A stretch of DNA of 64,000 bases from NCBI RefSeq assembly GCF_021729145.1, contig NZ_JAJSLW010000007.1, forward strand, positions 13,067 to 77,066, given 5' to 3'. Shown here one piece after another: positions 35,648 to 45,133 of this stretch (positions within the stretch are counted from its first letter, which is position 1; the number at the start of each line of letters is the position of its first letter). The stretch is from Membranihabitans maritimus. GTDB lineage: Bacteria > Bacteroidota > Bacteroidia > Chitinophagales > Saprospiraceae. The position numbers and the translations under genes were made by a program. Below the pieces are notes generated by a model. The model saw only the letters and a list, made by a program, of their open reading frames with translations. It had not been told where the DNA came from and searched no databases.

Positions 35648-37141
35648 ATGAACTTAGACGTCACTTTAATCATTATGGCAGGCCTTATTGGTCTGGTCAT
35701 ATTACTATTACTCTTATTTGTAACGCGCTATAAACGTTGTCCATCTGACAAAATACTTGTAATCTATGGAAAAACCGGTAGTGGATCTGCCAAGTGCGTA
35801 GCCGGGGGAGCTGCTTTTGTATGGCCGATAATACAAGACTATGCCTATCTGGACCTATCCCCTATTTCTATTGATGTAGATTTGAAAAATGCTTTGAGTA
35901 GGCAAAACATCCGGGTTAATGTTCCTTCCCGGTTTACAGTCGCTGTTTCCAATGATGAGGGTACCATGGTCAATGCCGCTGAAAGACTTTTGGGAAAATC
36001 AATAGGAGAAATTAGGGATATAGCCAAAGACATTATCTTTGGACAATTACGTCTAGTCGTAGCAACAATGGATATTGAAGAAATCAACTCCGACAGGGAT
36101 AAATTTCTTTCCAACATAGCATCCAATGTTGGCAGTGAACTAAAGAAAATAGGACTGGTTCTCATAAATGTAAATATTACTGATATTGAAGACGAGTCAG
36201 GTTATATTGTAGCTCTTGGAAGAGAGGCAGCTGCTCATGCAGTGAACGAGGCCAAAGTAAGAGTAGCGGAAAGAGAGCGGGAAGGAGCCATAGGAGCTTC
36301 CATGGCTCAAAAAGAACAAAGGATAAAAGTTTCATCTTATGAAGCCGAAGCAGTTTCGGGTGAAGCGGATGCCAAAAGAATGGAAAGAATCAGAATTTCT
36401 GAAGCCGATGCCCTGGCCATAGAAGGGGAGAATAACGCTAAGATTAAAATTGCCGCCTCCGATGCCATACGCCGCGAAAGAGAGGCTGAAGCGTTGCGAA
36501 AAGCCACGGCTTCAGAAAAAATTCAAGCAGCCAAGGCGCTTGAAGAAGCCTACCTTGCAGAACAGGAAGCTGAGTTAGCCCGGGCAAACCGAGAACGTGC
36601 CAAGCAAGAAGCAGACGAAATCGTAGATGCAGAAATAGAAAAAAGGAAAATCGCTATTGCTGCTGAAGCTGAAGCAGAAAGACAAAGGCTAATAGCTAAA
36701 GGGGAAGCCGATGCTATTTTCATGAAAAAAGAGGCGGAAGCCCGCGGTATGCTGGAGATCCTCGAAAAACAGTCCGAAGGATTTGATAAAATAGTCAAAG
36801 CAGCAAATGGTAATACCAGGGATGCAGTCTTAATGGTCATTGCTGACAAACTGGAAGAATTAGTTAAAACGCAAGTCGAGGCTATCAAAAATATCAAAAT
36901 TGATAAAGTAACCGTGTGGGAAGGAGGTAATGAAAACAGCCAGGGAAATGGTCAGAATTCAACTTCTAAATTTATCTCAGGATTGTATCGTTCCGTACCC
37001 CCTATGCATGATTTATTCGATATGGCGGGAATGAATTTACCGGAATATCTGGGCACAAAGAATAGTAGTGATGGAAATTCTTCAGGTGACAGCCAAGAAC
37101 CTTCTGAGGAAGCTGTAAAAAATGGAACCGGGAAGGAATAA
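35648..37141 (+). CDS. Flotillin-like SPFH/band-7 protein
   Basis: The 497-residue protein starts with one membrane helix (about residues 5-26) and continues with the SPFH domain (SDKILVIYGKTG to about residue 200), then a long alanine/glutamate-rich coiled coil (about residues 200-380, many Glu-Ala repeats) and a C-terminal tail rich in Ser and Gly. This matches YuaG/YqiK flotillins, which oligomerise at the inner membrane as scaffolds. Its upstream neighbour is the NfeD-like partner. A strong terminator lies 56 bases downstream. Confidence 0.93.
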   Translation: MNLDVTLIIMAGLIGLVILLLLLFVTRYKRCPSDKILVIYGKTGSGSAKCVAGGAAFVWPIIQDYAYLDLSPISIDVDLKNALSRQNIRVNVPSRFTVAVSNDEGTMVNAAERLLGKSIGEIRDIAKDIIFGQLRLVVATMDIEEINSDRDKFLSNIASNVGSELKKIGLVLINVNITDIEDESGYIVALGREAAAHAVNEAKVRVAEREREGAIGASMAQKEQRIKVSSYEAEAVSGEADAKRMERIRISEADALAIEGENNAKIKIAASDAIRREREAEALRKATASEKIQAAKALEEAYLAEQEAELARANRERAKQEADEIVDAEIEKRKIAIAAEAEAERQRLIAKGEADAIFMKKEAEARGMLEILEKQSEGFDKIVKAANGNTRDAVLMVIADKLEELVKTQVEAIKNIKIDKVTVWEGGNENSQGNGQNSTSKFISGLYRSVPPMHDLFDMAGMNLPEYLGTKNSSDGNSSGDSQEPSEEAVKNGTGKE

Positions 37142-37196
37142 ATTAATTCCACCACAACTGGTTATTTCAAAACAACTTACACCCTTTATAAACAAC

Positions 37197-37240
37197 AAAA
37201 TCCGGTAGCAATATTAATTGAATCGCTACCGGATTTTTTA
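37197..37240. terminator. Terminator between flotillin and GMC-subunit genes (probably bidirectional)
   Basis: Perfect 13-bp stem AAAATCCGGTAGC (37197-37209) with GCTACCGGATTTT (37225-37237), 15-base loop, T-run on the plus strand and an A-run before the stem that gives a T-run on the minus strand. It lies between convergent genes. Confidence 0.93.
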
Positions 37241-37266
37241 ATTCTTTACAAAATCAAAGTTATTGA

Positions 37267-38007
37267 TCAATCCCAGGAGGCAATTTCATTGCGTTGGTCA
37301 GGTTTTATATACTGATCCATATATTTTTCGTCGTAAGATTTGTTGTGTTTTTTCAATACATCCTCCGGAACACCGTCCCACACATTGGGAGTATTCCCTA
37401 CATATCCAATATCCTCTATACCCATTTTACTGGAGAAGAAACCAGTAGCTACCAAATTACGTATATGTGAGAAAAATTTCGTTCCCTGGGTAAATTCAGG
37501 TTTTACATCCTTTGGATAAGCAATATCATCAACAATATCAATGCGTTGTTGGTCAGACAAATCCTTAAAGACCTTATTAAATCTTTTATTACTCTCATGG
37601 TCTAACCACATCAAACCTCCCCTGACGGGAATTTGATGATATGGCATATCCTTTACAATAAACTCTATAAACTCGGGAACCCCCGCATCCGTAGCTGATC
37701 CTGATACATCGTCCGCGGGAATAATGATATCAGCTAATATAGCTATTGTAGCCATTTCGTGCTCATTGAAAAAGGTATCCGATAGTAATTTAACGTCATA
37801 GGCCTCTTCTTCCGGCGTCCGGCCATATCCATGCCCTTCTTTATCCAAATCAAAAGCACCTGTTTCTATAGTGGAAAAGCCTTCACCATTTTCCGTTCCT
37901 ACTTTTGCATTTTTCATAGTAGACTCGTCAGGCCCACAGCTGGTAATAACAAATGAAGATGCTACCGATCCGGCCATTAGTGCTTTTATTGTCTCTCTCC
38001 GATCCAT
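37267..38007 (-). CDS. Gluconate 2-dehydrogenase subunit 3-like protein
   Basis: The 246-residue protein has a twin-arginine-like start (MDRRETIKALMAGSVASSFVITSCG) that also contains a lipobox-type cysteine. The body (FFNEHEMATIAILADIIIPADDVSGSATDAGVPEFIEF) is the small subunit family of gluconate and related dehydrogenases, whose role is to carry the GMC flavoprotein through the Tat pathway. It directly follows that partner's gene (24-base gap). Confidence 0.9.
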   Translation of the reverse strand: MDRRETIKALMAGSVASSFVITSCGPDESTMKNAKVGTENGEGFSTIETGAFDLDKEGHGYGRTPEEEAYDVKLLSDTFFNEHEMATIAILADIIIPADDVSGSATDAGVPEFIEFIVKDMPYHQIPVRGGLMWLDHESNKRFNKVFKDLSDQQRIDIVDDIAYPKDVKPEFTQGTKFFSHIRNLVATGFFSSKMGIEDIGYVGNTPNVWDGVPEDVLKKHNKSYDEKYMDQYIKPDQRNEIASWD

Positions 38008-38031
38008 CTTTTTATTTTTTATATGTTGTTA

Positions 38032-39780
38032 TTATATATTCATTTTTTTCAATTCATCCACCAGGTAGTCTGAGGCCCTCCAGGCCAAGGCCAAAATTGT
38101 CCAGGTCGGGTTCTTATCCGCCTGGGATACAAACGGACCTCCATCCATGACAAATAAATTCTTCACATCATGAGCCTGATTATACTTATTAACTACACTT
38201 GTATTTTTGTCATTTCCCATTCTTGTCGTTCCTACTTCGTGAATAATTTCACCCGGTGCTTTAAGACCGTAATTGGACTCCGGTCCAGGTTTTGGTCCCG
38301 TTGGAATTCCCCCCATATTATGAATGATCTCATCAAAAGTATCAGCCATGTGTTTGGCTTGATTTACTTCATCATCTGTCCATTTATAGTGGAATTTCAA
38401 AACCGGGATGCCATATTTATCAACCACGTCGGAGTCAATTTCACAATAGTTCGACCACTGTGGAACCGATTCACCCCTTCCGGCAAATCCTACTGTAGCC
38501 CCGTAGTACCGTCGAATGTCTTCTTTAAGGCCGGCTCCATATCCTCCGGCCTTTTTGGAAGAATCATCACTAGCCATGGTATTATAATTTTCGACACCAA
38601 ATCCAAACCCATATGAAGGCATTCCCATACCGCCCCAGTATTCAATATGGTATCCTCGGGTAAAACCCATATCTTTCTTTTTGACTTCATCATTCAACCA
38701 CCAGGGAGTATACATATGCATACCGCCAACGCCATCTTCATTATAACGCTTTCGATCCATTAAAGCAGGAACAATAGCGGATCTTCCAGCACCTGTAGAA
38801 TCATGTATATAATGTCCTACATGATCACTTGAATTAGCTAATCCATTGGGATGACTGGCAGACTTAGAGTTCAACAAAATCCGGGCTGAACTAGCAGCAC
38901 TTGCAGCCAATACCACCACTTTAGCTTTTACTTGATATTCTTGTAAATCCGTTTTATCTATGTAAGAGACTCCCGTAGCCAAACCATTGTTGTCTGTCAA
39001 AACCTCTCGAACCATAGCATTGACATACAAATCGACATTATTACTTTCCAGTGAGGGTTTTACGAGTACGGAAGAGGATGAAAAATCTCCATATACAGAA
39101 CAAGATCGGTTACATTGACTACAAAAGAAACAAGCCCCCCTTTTATCATTAACTTTCTGGGTCAAAATAGAAAGTCGTGAGGGGATCATCGGGATTTTTG
39201 ACTTCCCGGTCGCATCTTTTAGATACAATTCGTGCAGTCTCGGTTTCGGTGGTGGGAGGAAATATCCATCCGGTTCATTAAAGATCCCCTCCTTTGTACC
39301 AAATACACCAATTAATTTATCAACCCGATCGTAATACGGAGCAATATCATTATAACTAATGGGCCAATTATCACCTTTCCCGTCAAAATCCTTTCTCTTA
39401 AAATCCAATTCACCAAACCTCAAAGAAATTCTTCCCCAGTGGTTGGTCCGCCCTCCTAGCATACGGGATCTGAACCAATTGAATTTCGTTCCATCTTTTG
39501 TAGTGTAAGGTTCTCCTTCCAACTGCCATCCACCGTAAGCCATATCAAAATCTCCAAAATTACGGTATTTCGTTGAAGCACCTCTCCGCGGTGATTCATA
39601 GGACCATTTGAGTTGGGTCATTTGATCGGGATTAGCAGGATCAAAATCAGGCCCTGCCTCCAATAAGGCTATTTTAAGCCCTGCTTCCGATAAAATTTTC
39701 GCTGCCATTCCCCCGCCGGCACCCGAACCTACGATACACACATCGTACTTTTTACTTTGTTCTTTTATTTGAAAAGACAT
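38032..39780 (-). CDS. GMC-family flavin oxidoreductase with a cysteine cluster
   Basis: A 582-residue FAD enzyme that oxidises an alcohol or sugar. FAD-binding GSGAGGGMAAKILSEAG starts near residue 18; the GMC C-terminal block GTTRMGNDKNTSVV and NLFVMDGG follow. There is no signal peptide, so export would depend on the subunit-3 partner. Near residues 217-227 lies CFFCSQCNRSC, similar in place to the cysteines holding a 3Fe-4S cluster in FAD-dependent glucose dehydrogenases. No cytochrome subunit is adjacent. Substrate unknown. Confidence 0.92.
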   Translation of the reverse strand: MSFQIKEQSKKYDVCIVGSGAGGGMAAKILSEAGLKIALLEAGPDFDPANPDQMTQLKWSYESPRRGASTKYRNFGDFDMAYGGWQLEGEPYTTKDGTKFNWFRSRMLGGRTNHWGRISLRFGELDFKRKDFDGKGDNWPISYNDIAPYYDRVDKLIGVFGTKEGIFNEPDGYFLPPPKPRLHELYLKDATGKSKIPMIPSRLSILTQKVNDKRGACFFCSQCNRSCSVYGDFSSSSVLVKPSLESNNVDLYVNAMVREVLTDNNGLATGVSYIDKTDLQEYQVKAKVVVLAASAASSARILLNSKSASHPNGLANSSDHVGHYIHDSTGAGRSAIVPALMDRKRYNEDGVGGMHMYTPWWLNDEVKKKDMGFTRGYHIEYWGGMGMPSYGFGFGVENYNTMASDDSSKKAGGYGAGLKEDIRRYYGATVGFAGRGESVPQWSNYCEIDSDVVDKYGIPVLKFHYKWTDDEVNQAKHMADTFDEIIHNMGGIPTGPKPGPESNYGLKAPGEIIHEVGTTRMGNDKNTSVVNKYNQAHDVKNLFVMDGGPFVSQADKNPTWTILALAWRASDYLVDELKKMNI

Positions 39781-39908
39781 AAATTATTATTTTTAGTATT
39801 GTGGTTTTTCACAAAAAGAATCTAATATATTACTAATTTACTTGTTACAAAATAATTTTGATCGCTGAATTTTTTCTACTGATATTTATTTTTTGAACTT
39901 CCGTCATT

Positions 39909-40760
39909 TTAAGTTACCGGACGAATCAACCCTTCCTGGGCAATAGAACCAACCAGTTTTCCATTCCGGTCAAATAATTGTCCGGTAGCAAATCCACGGG
40001 CTGAAATAGCATTCGGACTAAGAACATCGTACAATATCCAGTCTCCAATATCAAAAGGCCGGTGAAACCACATGGCATGATCTATCGTCGCAATAATAGT
40101 ATTGCTGAATGTTGCTCTTTCATGGGGCAAAATAGCCGTGGCCAATAGATTATAATCTGAGACATATGCTAATAAAGCCTCACATGTTTCCCGGTCAATA
40201 TCATTTCCTTCCCGAAACCGTATCCAGATTTTACGTTCCGGATCGTGTTTCCCCGGTAGCATGGGATTAGATAAATCAACCGGCTTAAACTCAAACGGAA
40301 ATTCTACCTCCAACAGTCTCTTGGCCGGTTTGGGCAACAAACCCAATAAATTCTTTTTTAGCTCGTCAAAACTCTTTAGTGTATCCGGTCTGGGAACCCC
40401 GGGCATTGTAGACTGGTGATCATACCCTTTTTCCTCCTTTTGGAACGATGCAGCCATTATAAAAATCGTCTTTCCTTTTTGCTCGGCTAATACACGTCTG
40501 GTACTAAAACTTCCCCCATCTCGTATATCATCTAACCGATAAATAATATCTTCAGAAGGATCACCAGGTAGAATAAAATACGAATGAAGGGAATGAATAA
40601 AGCGGCCTTCGGGAACCGTCTTATAAGCAGCTATAATGGATTGGGCCAAAACATGGCCTCCGAATATGGCTTTTGTTCCAATATCAAAATTCCTACCGCA
40701 GAACGCTCTCTCCCCTACCTTCTCTAGTTTTAGGGTCTTTATTAACTCCTTTCCAGACAT
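39909..40760 (-). CDS. tesB: Acyl-CoA thioesterase II
   Basis: TesB hydrolyses medium- and long-chain acyl-CoA. The 283-residue double-hotdog protein has GRNFDIGTKAIFGGHVLAQS at the first hotdog and, in the second, ATIDHAMWFHRPF with the catalytic Asp, and VGSIAQEGLIRP at the end with the catalytic Gln. Length and blocks match the E. coli enzyme. It appears to be a single-gene unit. Confidence 0.94.
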   Translation of the reverse strand: MSGKELIKTLKLEKVGERAFCGRNFDIGTKAIFGGHVLAQSIIAAYKTVPEGRFIHSLHSYFILPGDPSEDIIYRLDDIRDGGSFSTRRVLAEQKGKTIFIMAASFQKEEKGYDHQSTMPGVPRPDTLKSFDELKKNLLGLLPKPAKRLLEVEFPFEFKPVDLSNPMLPGKHDPERKIWIRFREGNDIDRETCEALLAYVSDYNLLATAILPHERATFSNTIIATIDHAMWFHRPFDIGDWILYDVLSPNAISARGFATGQLFDRNGKLVGSIAQEGLIRPVT

Positions 40761-40922
40761 TTCTTCTCAGGATTGTATATGGTGAACAATTAACAATTTA
40801 CTCAATCAGGTCGAAAATTTATAAATTCTAAGATAAGTATTTTAACCCTGAGTCAACATTCAAAATAACAAATTTAAAATGATTTCAAATAACCATTATA
40901 TCTTGTCCCTGAACAATACCTA

Positions 40923-43772
40923 TTAGAATGGAGAATAACCACTATCTTGAATTCCGCGATTGTAAGGTATATCTATAAAGTCTAACGGCGCATTTTTCAC
41001 ACGAATATTAAACAAAAAAGTCTTACGGGTTGGTTGCCAACTAAACGATATCTCCCAACAGTGAAGATCCCTGCTAAATCCAAAATCAGGATACGTCAAT
41101 TGTTTTCTTTCAAAATCATACCCAAAATTCCCTACACGAATTCCCCAGTTCTTGGTAAGATCTATATTTCCAGAAAGACGGATATTATTCGTTGACAGGC
41201 GAAAGATATCAATATCCCGTGTAGGATCCCAAACAAAACGGATTTCATGAGACACTCTGAAATTGTCAAATAAATTGGCATTTTGTTCTTTTTTACGGGA
41301 CGAATTATCTTCCTGGTTATTACTTCCTGACAACAATTCCCGGATTCTGCCAATTGTCAAATTAGTGCTTAACGAAGCATTGAGGCCACCAAACCTCAAT
41401 ATTCCATTTCCTGTTTCATAATAATATTGGTCAATTGGATTCCCCCTTTCATTAGCTGCATAAGGACTGAACATTGCCCGCACCCTGAAATACGTTAAAT
41501 TATTGAATAGAGAAGTATTCGCATTAAAGTTTATCGGACTAAAATGCAAGGAATCCGCATACGGATTAAAATTCCCACTAAAATCAAATGTCTTGAACAA
41601 TGAAATTTTATTTTCCGTAGAATCTTTCTTATTAAAAAACTTTGCTTCCATAATGTTCCTCACACTATAAGATAGGCTCAAATTCCCCTGGCTTGTAGAA
41701 GGAGCGCCATAAATTCCGTTTTCATAATAAGAGTACCTTTCCACTTCGTATTCGGCCCTTTGATTAATCGTTCGTAAAGTATCCACATACCCCAGCTTTT
41801 GATAATCAGGGGTAAAAGAAACCGATACAGATGGTTTCATAACATGTCTAAATCCGCGAATTTTACCTTTCCAAAGTTTTGTCAAATACAAAGAAGTCTG
41901 CATGCTCAGGGAGGCACTGAAACCATGCACAGCATTAAAATCCTGTATAGTATCGGTAATTACTTCTCCATAACTCAGCGTATCCGCTACGATACTTTGC
42001 AATCCATCCACCGTAGTAATCGTATCATATTCTATCCGGGGGGTAGCATCGAACCTTTTCTGGACCCGGTCAAAATACCAGCGCTCATTGAAATTTATAC
42101 TGGGTGTCACATTGATATAACGGAACAATTGATACGAAGAACTCAAAGCGCCCTGATGTTGGACACCATATCGATTGCTTTTCCACTTATCGGGTTGGAA
42201 CACAGTAGTGTCCGTAGTCTGTACTTTATAATCAAACTGACTGCTATAGGTCAACAGGATTTTTTCGTACCATTTCTCATCCAGCCCTGTAGAATTTTTG
42301 CGCTTAAAAGGTTGGAGTGAACGCATTCTGATATCGAGCGAAGGCATATTCAAACTTACGGATCGGGTATTAGAGTTTTGAGAATGCGATACATTGGCCG
42401 ATAAACTAAAAGGAGTTCCCGGTAACTCGTGCCGGTAACTAATATTCGAACTCGTATTATTATTCAACACGCGATCAGCTTGATTGTAATTGATTTTATC
42501 AAATCCACCAGTGGTAAAACTAACACTAGCTCCAAAATTTTGAAAAGGATGTGCGGACCGGTCCTGGGAATGATTCCACCGTAAAGAAAAAGATTTATTA
42601 CTTCTCTTACCAATTTCACCATCAATGGCTTGTAATCGATTGGAAAAGCTCATCGAAAACCCTCCGTTAAATTTATATCTTTTGGTATATCTCGATTGCC
42701 CGTTCACCATCCAACTACCATTAAAGTAAATATCCCCTTTAACCGTCAGGTTCATATTATCGCTTACGGGAGTATAATACCCCAATCCACGTAATCCAAA
42801 CCCCCAATTCTGAGAATACTCGTAGCTCGGAACTACTAGCCCTGCCTTGGCTTCAGGCACAATGGGATAAAATCCGAACGGCAAAACCAACGGCGTAGGG
42901 ATACCCATTATTTCCAGGTTCGAAGGACCAATAATCAGTTCTTTATTTGGTACAATCTTTTGCTTATTGCTCCTGATACCAAAATGCGGGACGGGAGCAT
43001 TACAAGTTGTAAACAGAGCCCCTTGATTGTAAATAGTCTGCAGTGTATCCTGTGGTTTTAGCTTCTCAATGAATTTAGTTTGAGTACCATGGATATAGAG
43101 ATTATTCTGAAAGGTCACAGCATTGTACACCTTTCCCTTTTTTGTATTGAAATTATACCGCATAGCCCGGGCAGAAAATTCGTTGGTACCATCACTAAAC
43201 AATGGGGTACCTGGTTCTTTACCCGGTAAAGTACCGTCGGGATTGACCGGTTCAGCGTTCCGCTCCCGGTTATTTTCAATTGGTTCTCCGGTGACGGGAT
43301 CGATTTGTGTCTGTCCAATAATACCTTCTTCTTCAAATAGGTTTTCTTCCTCAACCTCTTCTTCCCGGTTCACAGTGTCGACTACGACCACAGTATCGTA
43401 TACGGTATTACCTATCAGATGCTTCATACTATCGGGAAGGAGGCGGGCGGTAGCAATATTTTTATCAAGGTCTACTTCTATATAGTCCGCTTCCCGAATT
43501 GAATACTCTTCATATTCTACAAAAGCATTCCCATATAGATATACCAAGTTCTTTTTGCGGTCAAAAAAGGTCTTGAAATCAGCACCGTAATTCACACCCG
43601 TCGAGAAAGCATCTTCAGAAACTTTTACTTTTGAAAGAATATCCGGTGCTTTAATAGTATCCATTGTACCAGGGATAGTATCAGTAGCGTTTATAGAAGT
43701 AGTATCCTGGCTGAAAAGATATACCGCCTTAAATATTAAAAAAAATAGTACTATATATTTACTTGACTTCAA
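40923..43772 (-). CDS. lptD: LPS-assembly protein LptD
   Basis: LptD is the outer-membrane barrel that inserts lipopolysaccharide. The 949-residue protein has a signal peptide (FFLIFKAVYLFSQ), an OstA/LptA-like periplasmic domain (about residues 65-300, containing FNTKKGKVYNAVTFQNNLYIHG and a TTCNAPVPHFGI element) and a long barrel ending FNIRVKNAPLDFIDIPYN. The Bacteroidota form lacks the exact cysteine pattern of E. coli. The only fitting start is the TTG at 43770-43772; no in-frame ATG lies upstream of it before a stop. Divergent from the amidase gene across 72 bases. Confidence 0.88.
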   Translation of the reverse strand: MKSSKYIVLFFLIFKAVYLFSQDTTSINATDTIPGTMDTIKAPDILSKVKVSEDAFSTGVNYGADFKTFFDRKKNLVYLYGNAFVEYEEYSIREADYIEVDLDKNIATARLLPDSMKHLIGNTVYDTVVVVDTVNREEEVEEENLFEEEGIIGQTQIDPVTGEPIENNRERNAEPVNPDGTLPGKEPGTPLFSDGTNEFSARAMRYNFNTKKGKVYNAVTFQNNLYIHGTQTKFIEKLKPQDTLQTIYNQGALFTTCNAPVPHFGIRSNKQKIVPNKELIIGPSNLEIMGIPTPLVLPFGFYPIVPEAKAGLVVPSYEYSQNWGFGLRGLGYYTPVSDNMNLTVKGDIYFNGSWMVNGQSRYTKRYKFNGGFSMSFSNRLQAIDGEIGKRSNKSFSLRWNHSQDRSAHPFQNFGASVSFTTGGFDKINYNQADRVLNNNTSSNISYRHELPGTPFSLSANVSHSQNSNTRSVSLNMPSLDIRMRSLQPFKRKNSTGLDEKWYEKILLTYSSQFDYKVQTTDTTVFQPDKWKSNRYGVQHQGALSSSYQLFRYINVTPSINFNERWYFDRVQKRFDATPRIEYDTITTVDGLQSIVADTLSYGEVITDTIQDFNAVHGFSASLSMQTSLYLTKLWKGKIRGFRHVMKPSVSVSFTPDYQKLGYVDTLRTINQRAEYEVERYSYYENGIYGAPSTSQGNLSLSYSVRNIMEAKFFNKKDSTENKISLFKTFDFSGNFNPYADSLHFSPINFNANTSLFNNLTYFRVRAMFSPYAANERGNPIDQYYYETGNGILRFGGLNASLSTNLTIGRIRELLSGSNNQEDNSSRKKEQNANLFDNFRVSHEIRFVWDPTRDIDIFRLSTNNIRLSGNIDLTKNWGIRVGNFGYDFERKQLTYPDFGFSRDLHCWEISFSWQPTRKTFLFNIRVKNAPLDFIDIPYNRGIQDSGYSPF

Positions 43773-43844
43773 ATCTAAATTGGCTTGATTTTTGCTACAT
43801 ATTAATAATAATACTAATTAGTTCAAAACATTAAACGAAACATC

Positions 43845-45086
43845 ATGGTTACTACAAACGGTTACATCAGACTTAAAACGATTTTTTTCACCTTCTTGTC
43901 TTTATGCCTGTTCACAAATTTATCATTTTCTACTAATATGATTAATGGTGGTGATCCCATTGGTGATGCAAATAAAGTAAAAAAAATCGTACTGGATGCC
44001 GGGCACGGAGGAATTGACCCTGGAGCTATTGGAAAACGATCTAAAGAAAAAGACATTGCATTGTCATTGACTCTCAAATTAGGTAATTCAATCAGCCAGA
44101 ACTTTCCTGAAATTGAAGTTATCTATACGAGAAAAACTGATGTTAAAATTGATTTACACGAACGAGCTCGAATAGCCAATAATGCAAATGCAGATTTATT
44201 TATTTCCCTACATTGTAATGCCGTAAACAGTTCAAGCCCTTATGGATCGGAAACGTATGTAATGGGTCTAGCTCGAAACCAATCAAATTTGGAAGTAGCA
44301 AAAAGGGAAAATGGTGTAATTCTCCTGGAAGAAAATTATAAGGAAAATTACAATGGTTTTGACCCCAACTCGGAAGCCTCTCATATAATCCTGAACATGT
44401 ATCAGAATGCTTATCTTGATAATAGTCTCGCATTGGCGAATAGTTTTGAAACCAACTTAAGAACAAGAAATCAAAGAAAAAGCAGAGGAGTAAAACAGGC
44501 TGGATTCTTGGTTCTGAGAAATACATTTATGCCAAGTGTATTATTCGAAGCAGGATTTATTTCAAATCCAACCGAGGAAAAGTATTTACTATCCGAAAAA
44601 GGACAAAATGAAATAGTAGAAAGTTTAATCCTGGCTATTAAAGACTACAAAAAGAAGTTAGAAAAAAATCCGGAACTGCAAAAAACTTCAGCATCAATGG
44701 TCGAAAAGAAAGTTGAGGAAAAAGCACCTGAAATTGCCAAAACTTCTCACGCCACGGATTCTAAACCAGCGATTCAGGAAAAACAAATGCCCACTTCCCA
44801 AATTTCAACCAGCCAAGTAAAATCAGGACTAGAATTTTGCGTCCAATTAGCGGCAACACCAAAAAAAGAAAATATAAAATCGGGCCAATGGAAAAATATT
44901 AAAAATTTATCCATACGTTTTGAAAACAATATGTATAAATATCAAGTTACAGCTATCGAAAGCTATAATGAAGCTTCAGATATTAAAAAACAAATGAGAG
45001 CCAGGGGGTTTAACGGGGCATTTATTGTTGCATACAGCAATGGAGATCGAGTAAATATCTCAGAAGCAGTGAGCATGTCCCATTAA
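43845..45086 (+). CDS. N-acetylmuramoyl-L-alanine amidase with SPOR-like tail
   Basis: The enzyme cleaves the amide between MurNAc and the stem peptide to separate daughter cells. After a signal peptide (about residues 1-30) comes an Amidase_3 domain with zinc ligands His54 (VLDAGHGG), Glu68 (SKEKDI) and His near 127 (ISLHCNA), and catalytic Glu in VLFEAGFISN. A low-complexity linker (about 280-325) leads to a SPOR-like domain (FCVQLAATPKKENI...YKYQVTAIESYNEA) that should bind denuded septal glycan. Next to lptD and mlaD in a conserved envelope neighbourhood. Confidence 0.93.
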   Translation: MVTTNGYIRLKTIFFTFLSLCLFTNLSFSTNMINGGDPIGDANKVKKIVLDAGHGGIDPGAIGKRSKEKDIALSLTLKLGNSISQNFPEIEVIYTRKTDVKIDLHERARIANNANADLFISLHCNAVNSSSPYGSETYVMGLARNQSNLEVAKRENGVILLEENYKENYNGFDPNSEASHIILNMYQNAYLDNSLALANSFETNLRTRNQRKSRGVKQAGFLVLRNTFMPSVLFEAGFISNPTEEKYLLSEKGQNEIVESLILAIKDYKKKLEKNPELQKTSASMVEKKVEEKAPEIAKTSHATDSKPAIQEKQMPTSQISTSQVKSGLEFCVQLAATPKKENIKSGQWKNIKNLSIRFENNMYKYQVTAIESYNEASDIKKQMRARGFNGAFIVAYSNGDRVNISEAVSMSH

Positions 45087-45090
45087 ATTA

Positions 45091-45098
45091 TATATTTG
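45091..45098 (+). promoter_or_regulatory. Possible -7 element before mlaD
   Basis: A perfect TATATTTG between the amidase stop codon and the mlaD start. No good -33 element was seen, so mlaD may be read from this weak site, from the amidase transcript, or both. Confidence 0.4.
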
Positions 45099-45133
45099 TG
45101 CTCATAATATAACCTTGAAAACCTAACCGGTAG

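Noticed and set aside
41799-42320. 173-residue plus-strand frame opposite lptD
   Set aside because: It is antisense to the barrel-coding region, which has strong family features; no independent support.
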